This document shows positions 7,339 through 8,990 of a stretch of 8,990 nucleotides of DNA, in pieces; position 1 is the first letter of the stretch, and each line of letters opens with the position of its first letter. The stretch is from Acidobacteriota bacterium (GTDB taxonomy: Bacteria; Acidobacteriota; Blastocatellia; Pyrinomonadales; Pyrinomonadaceae): assembly GCA_023415725.1 (NCBI GenBank), contig JAEZJR010000105.1, positions 1-8,990 on the forward strand, given 5' to 3'. Under the pieces are notes generated by a model. The model did not search any database and had not been told where the DNA came from. It worked only from the letters and a program-made list of their open reading frames with translations. Made by a program: the position numbers and the translations under genes.

Positions 7339-7872
7339 ATGAACTACCGAACCCTCGATGAAGCTTACGCAGCCAATGACGCGATCCGTGCGAAACTGAA
7401 GGACACCGTCACGGCACTCTCGGAATCACAACTGGACGCCCGCGTGGACGGTGAGAAGTGGTCGATCAAACAGATCGTCGAGCACGTCGCGATGGTCAAT
7501 GACGGCGCCGTGCGCATCTGCACAAGGCTGCTTTCCAAAGCCGAAGAAGCCGGGCGGCCGGCGAACGGTTTTCACGTCAGCGGCGAATTCGTCGAAAAAG
7601 GGGCGGGCGTGGCCGGCGTCAAACTCGAGGCGCCTGAGATCGTGCATCCGGTTGCGGGATCATCGCTCGAGGACTCACTCGCGAAACTCGACGCAAGCAG
7701 CCAGGCGATGCGGTCGCTTCGCGAGAAATTCGAAAAGTTCGACGGGACGGAGCCGAAATTCCCGCACCCGTATTTCGGCGATCTTTCAGCACAGGAGTGG
7801 TTCGTGCTCAGCGGCGCGCACGAAGGCCGGCACCTCGGGCAGATACGGCGAATTCTGGAAAAACTGGGCTGA
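7339..7872 (+). CDS. DinB superfamily protein (putative metal-dependent four-helix bundle)
   Basis: A 177-residue protein with the DinB/YfiT-like pattern. An early helix carries WSIKQIVEHV with His49, and a late helix carries SGAHEGRHLGQIRRI with His161 and His165. This gives the three-histidine metal site expected of the superfamily, whose members include thiol transferases (bacillithiol, mycothiol) and many proteins of unknown function. No signal peptide is visible, so it is probably cytoplasmic. The ATG at 7339 follows the lipoprotein stop after a single base, so it is probably co-transcribed and may be translated by reinitiation. An upstream in-frame TTG at 7288 would create a long overlap and a basic tail unlike the family, so it is not used. 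The superfamily call is solid; the substrate is unknown. The link to the exported neighbours may be positional only. Confidence 0.88.
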   Translation: MNYRTLDEAYAANDAIRAKLKDTVTALSESQLDARVDGEKWSIKQIVEHVAMVNDGAVRICTRLLSKAEEAGRPANGFHVSGEFVEKGAGVAGVKLEAPEIVHPVAGSSLEDSLAKLDASSQAMRSLREKFEKFDGTEPKFPHPYFGDLSAQEWFVLSGAHEGRHLGQIRRILEKLG

Positions 7873-7873
7873 C

Positions 7874-7905
7874 TTGACGGGCGAAATCGACTCCGGCGTG
7901 ATAAG
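7874..7905 (+). promoter_or_regulatory. Weak candidate promoter upstream of murA
   Basis: TTGACG (7874-7879; 5 of 6 matches) is followed by GATAAG (7900-7905; 4 of 6) at a 20-bp spacing, longer than optimal. A second AT-rich hexamer, TATAAA (7922-7927), lacks a -35 partner at the usual distance. The 84-bp gap before murA shows no intrinsic terminator, so murA may be read from here, from the upstream operon, or both. Confidence 0.28.
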
Positions 7906-7927
7906 CTTTTTTATTCGGATGTATAAA

Positions 7928-7944
7928 GATCGCTTACAGCGGTC
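7928..7944 (+). other. Short hairpin (inverted repeat) in the murA leader
   Basis: GATCGCT (7928-7934) and AGCGGTC (7938-7944) can pair into a 7-bp stem with one G-U pair and a 3-nt loop (TAC). It ends 12 nt before the murA ATG and is not followed by a T-run, so it is not an intrinsic terminator. It could affect translation initiation, act as a protein site, or be chance. Confidence 0.35.
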
Positions 7945-7956
7945 AGCCTGAGTCAT

Positions 7957-8990
7957 ATGGATAAATTTATCGTTCGCGGTGGCCGGCCGCTAAACGGAAA
8001 GATAGAGATCAGTGGTGCCAAAAACTCAGCCCTCCCCTGCCTCGCGGCCGCTCTGCTTTCGTCGGAAACAGTAACACTCCACAACGTCCCTTACGTTAAG
8101 GACCTGATCACGCAGCGCCGTTTGCTCGAGGATCTGGGCTCGACCGTCCTCACGCCCGAGCTTCGCACACACAAGATAAATGCGAAAAACGTGAACCTAT
8201 TCGAGGCACCGTACGAGCTCGTGAAAACGATGCGCGCGAGCGTGCTAGCCCTGGGCCCACTCCTCGCCCGATTCGGGCAGGCGAAGGTGAGTCTCCCGGG
8301 CGGTTGCGCGATCGGGACCCGCCCGATCGACCTGCACTTGAAAGCGTTCGAAAAGCTCGGCGCGACCGTTTCGCTCGAATCCGGCGACGTCATCGCGCGT
8401 GCGCCGAACGGACGGCTCAGGGGTGCTGATATCGTCTTCGAGATGGTCACCGTCACGGGCACCGAAAACGTAATGATGGCCGCGTCGCTGGCCGAAGGCC
8501 GCACCACCATCCGCAACGCCGCTCTGGAACCCGAGATCGAGGACCTCGCTGAGCTTCTCAACAAGATGGGAGCACGCATCCGCGGTGCCGGCCCCGCTAC
8601 GATGGAGATCGACGGGGTCGAGGCGCTGGGCGGGGCTCAACACACTATCATCCCCGACCGGATCGAGACGGGCACGTTCATCGTCGCCGCGGCGATCACC
8701 GGCGGCGAGCTTGAGATCAAAAACTGCCGCCCGGACCATCTGGTCGCCGTGATCGATAAGCTCCGCGAAGCGGGCGTCGAGATCGAAGAGATCAACCCCA
8801 GCACGCTGCACGTTCGCCGCTCATCTGCCGGGTTGAAGGCGGTGGACGTCACCACGGAACCGCATCCGAAATTCCCGACCGATATGCAGGCGCAATACAT
8901 GGCGCTGATGACCCAGGCGGAAGGAACTTCCGTGATGACCGAGACCATCTTCGAGAACCGATTCATGCATGTCGGGGAGTTGCTCAGAAT
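7957..8990 (+). CDS. murA: UDP-N-acetylglucosamine 1-carboxyvinyltransferase MurA, 3' partial
   Basis: MurA transfers the enolpyruvyl group of phosphoenolpyruvate to UDP-GlcNAc in the cytoplasm, the first committed step of peptidoglycan synthesis. The 344 visible codons run off the window's right edge; family members are about 420 residues, so roughly the last fifth is missing. The N-terminus MDKFIVRGG and the motif GAKNSALP, with K22 and N23, are typical. TMRAS contains R93, which matches the PEP-binding arginine. PGGCAIGTRPIDLHL carries the catalytic Cys at 117; this is the fosfomycin-sensitive cysteine form rather than the Asp variant. VTVTGTENVMMAA and FPTDMQAQ with D309, the catalytic aspartate position, are also present, and the visible end FENRFMHVGELLR is a MurA signature. 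ATG 7957 fits the family N-terminus; only a GAG four bases upstream resembles a ribosome binding site. It lies 84 bp after the DinB gene on the same strand. Confidence 0.97.
   Translation, partial: MDKFIVRGGRPLNGKIEISGAKNSALPCLAAALLSSETVTLHNVPYVKDLITQRRLLEDLGSTVLTPELRTHKINAKNVNLFEAPYELVKTMRASVLALGPLLARFGQAKVSLPGGCAIGTRPIDLHLKAFEKLGATVSLESGDVIARAPNGRLRGADIVFEMVTVTGTENVMMAASLAEGRTTIRNAALEPEIEDLAELLNKMGARIRGAGPATMEIDGVEALGGAQHTIIPDRIETGTFIVAAAITGGELEIKNCRPDHLVAVIDKLREAGVEIEEINPSTLHVRRSSAGLKAVDVTTEPHPKFPTDMQAQYMALMTQAEGTSVMTETIFENRFMHVGELLR

Noticed and set aside
7900..7913. Six-T run (7907-7912) after the DinB gene as an intrinsic terminator
   Set aside because: No GC-rich stem precedes the T-run; the only hairpin in the gap lies downstream of it.
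8091..8966. Several 100-190 codon minus-strand frames opposite murA
   Set aside because: They lie entirely within a clear MurA coding region and contain no recognisable motif.
1..8990. A defence island, mobile element or biosynthetic cluster spanning the window
   Set aside because: No transposase, integrase, inverted-repeat ends, nuclease or NTPase defence modules, or biosynthetic enzymes are present; base composition looks even and the genes are typical chromosomal ones.

Overview
This is a GC-rich bacterial chromosomal segment that looks like ordinary core and housekeeping sequence. It carries six protein-coding genes and no sign of a mobile element, CRISPR array, tRNA or rRNA. The best guess at origin is an Acidobacteriota genome, perhaps Blastocatellia/Pyrinomonadales. 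That rests on the secreted M61 peptidase, the Asn/Ala/Pro-rich linkers in an exported lipoprotein, and the near absence of Shine-Dalgarno sequences. It is an inference from style, not from a marker gene.

Layout. Bases 1-2769 (+) hold the 3' part of a large membrane sensor histidine kinase. Its frame is already open at base 1, where it encodes what looks like the second half of a PDZ domain. About nine membrane helices, a GAF domain, a PAS domain and a complete HisKA/HATPase core follow. A TetA/DHA1-like MFS efflux transporter lies on the minus strand (2751-4013). It converges on the kinase, and the two coding regions overlap tail-to-tail by 19 bp. A gap of about 125 bp (4014-4138) separates the transporter from a rightward gene group and contains plausible back-to-back promoters plus an 8-bp direct repeat.

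The rightward group is tightly packed. A secreted M61 family metallopeptidase with a C-terminal PDZ domain (4139-6019) overlaps by 11 bp a GTG-started lipoprotein with beta-propeller-like WSPDS motifs (6009-7337). A DinB-superfamily protein follows after a 1-bp gap (7339-7872). After 84 bp with a weak promoter candidate and a short hairpin, murA begins (7957) and runs off the right edge, missing roughly its last fifth.

How the genes may work together. The M61 peptidase and the lipoprotein are both predicted to act outside the cytoplasm and are probably co-translated, so a shared envelope role is reasonable but unproven. DinB is probably co-transcribed with them. MurA performs the first committed step of peptidoglycan synthesis. 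The kinase has no response regulator inside the window, so its partner, if adjacent, would lie upstream. I did not find convincing evidence of a new multi-gene system. The least explained element is the linker-interrupted propeller lipoprotein coupled to the M61 peptidase.
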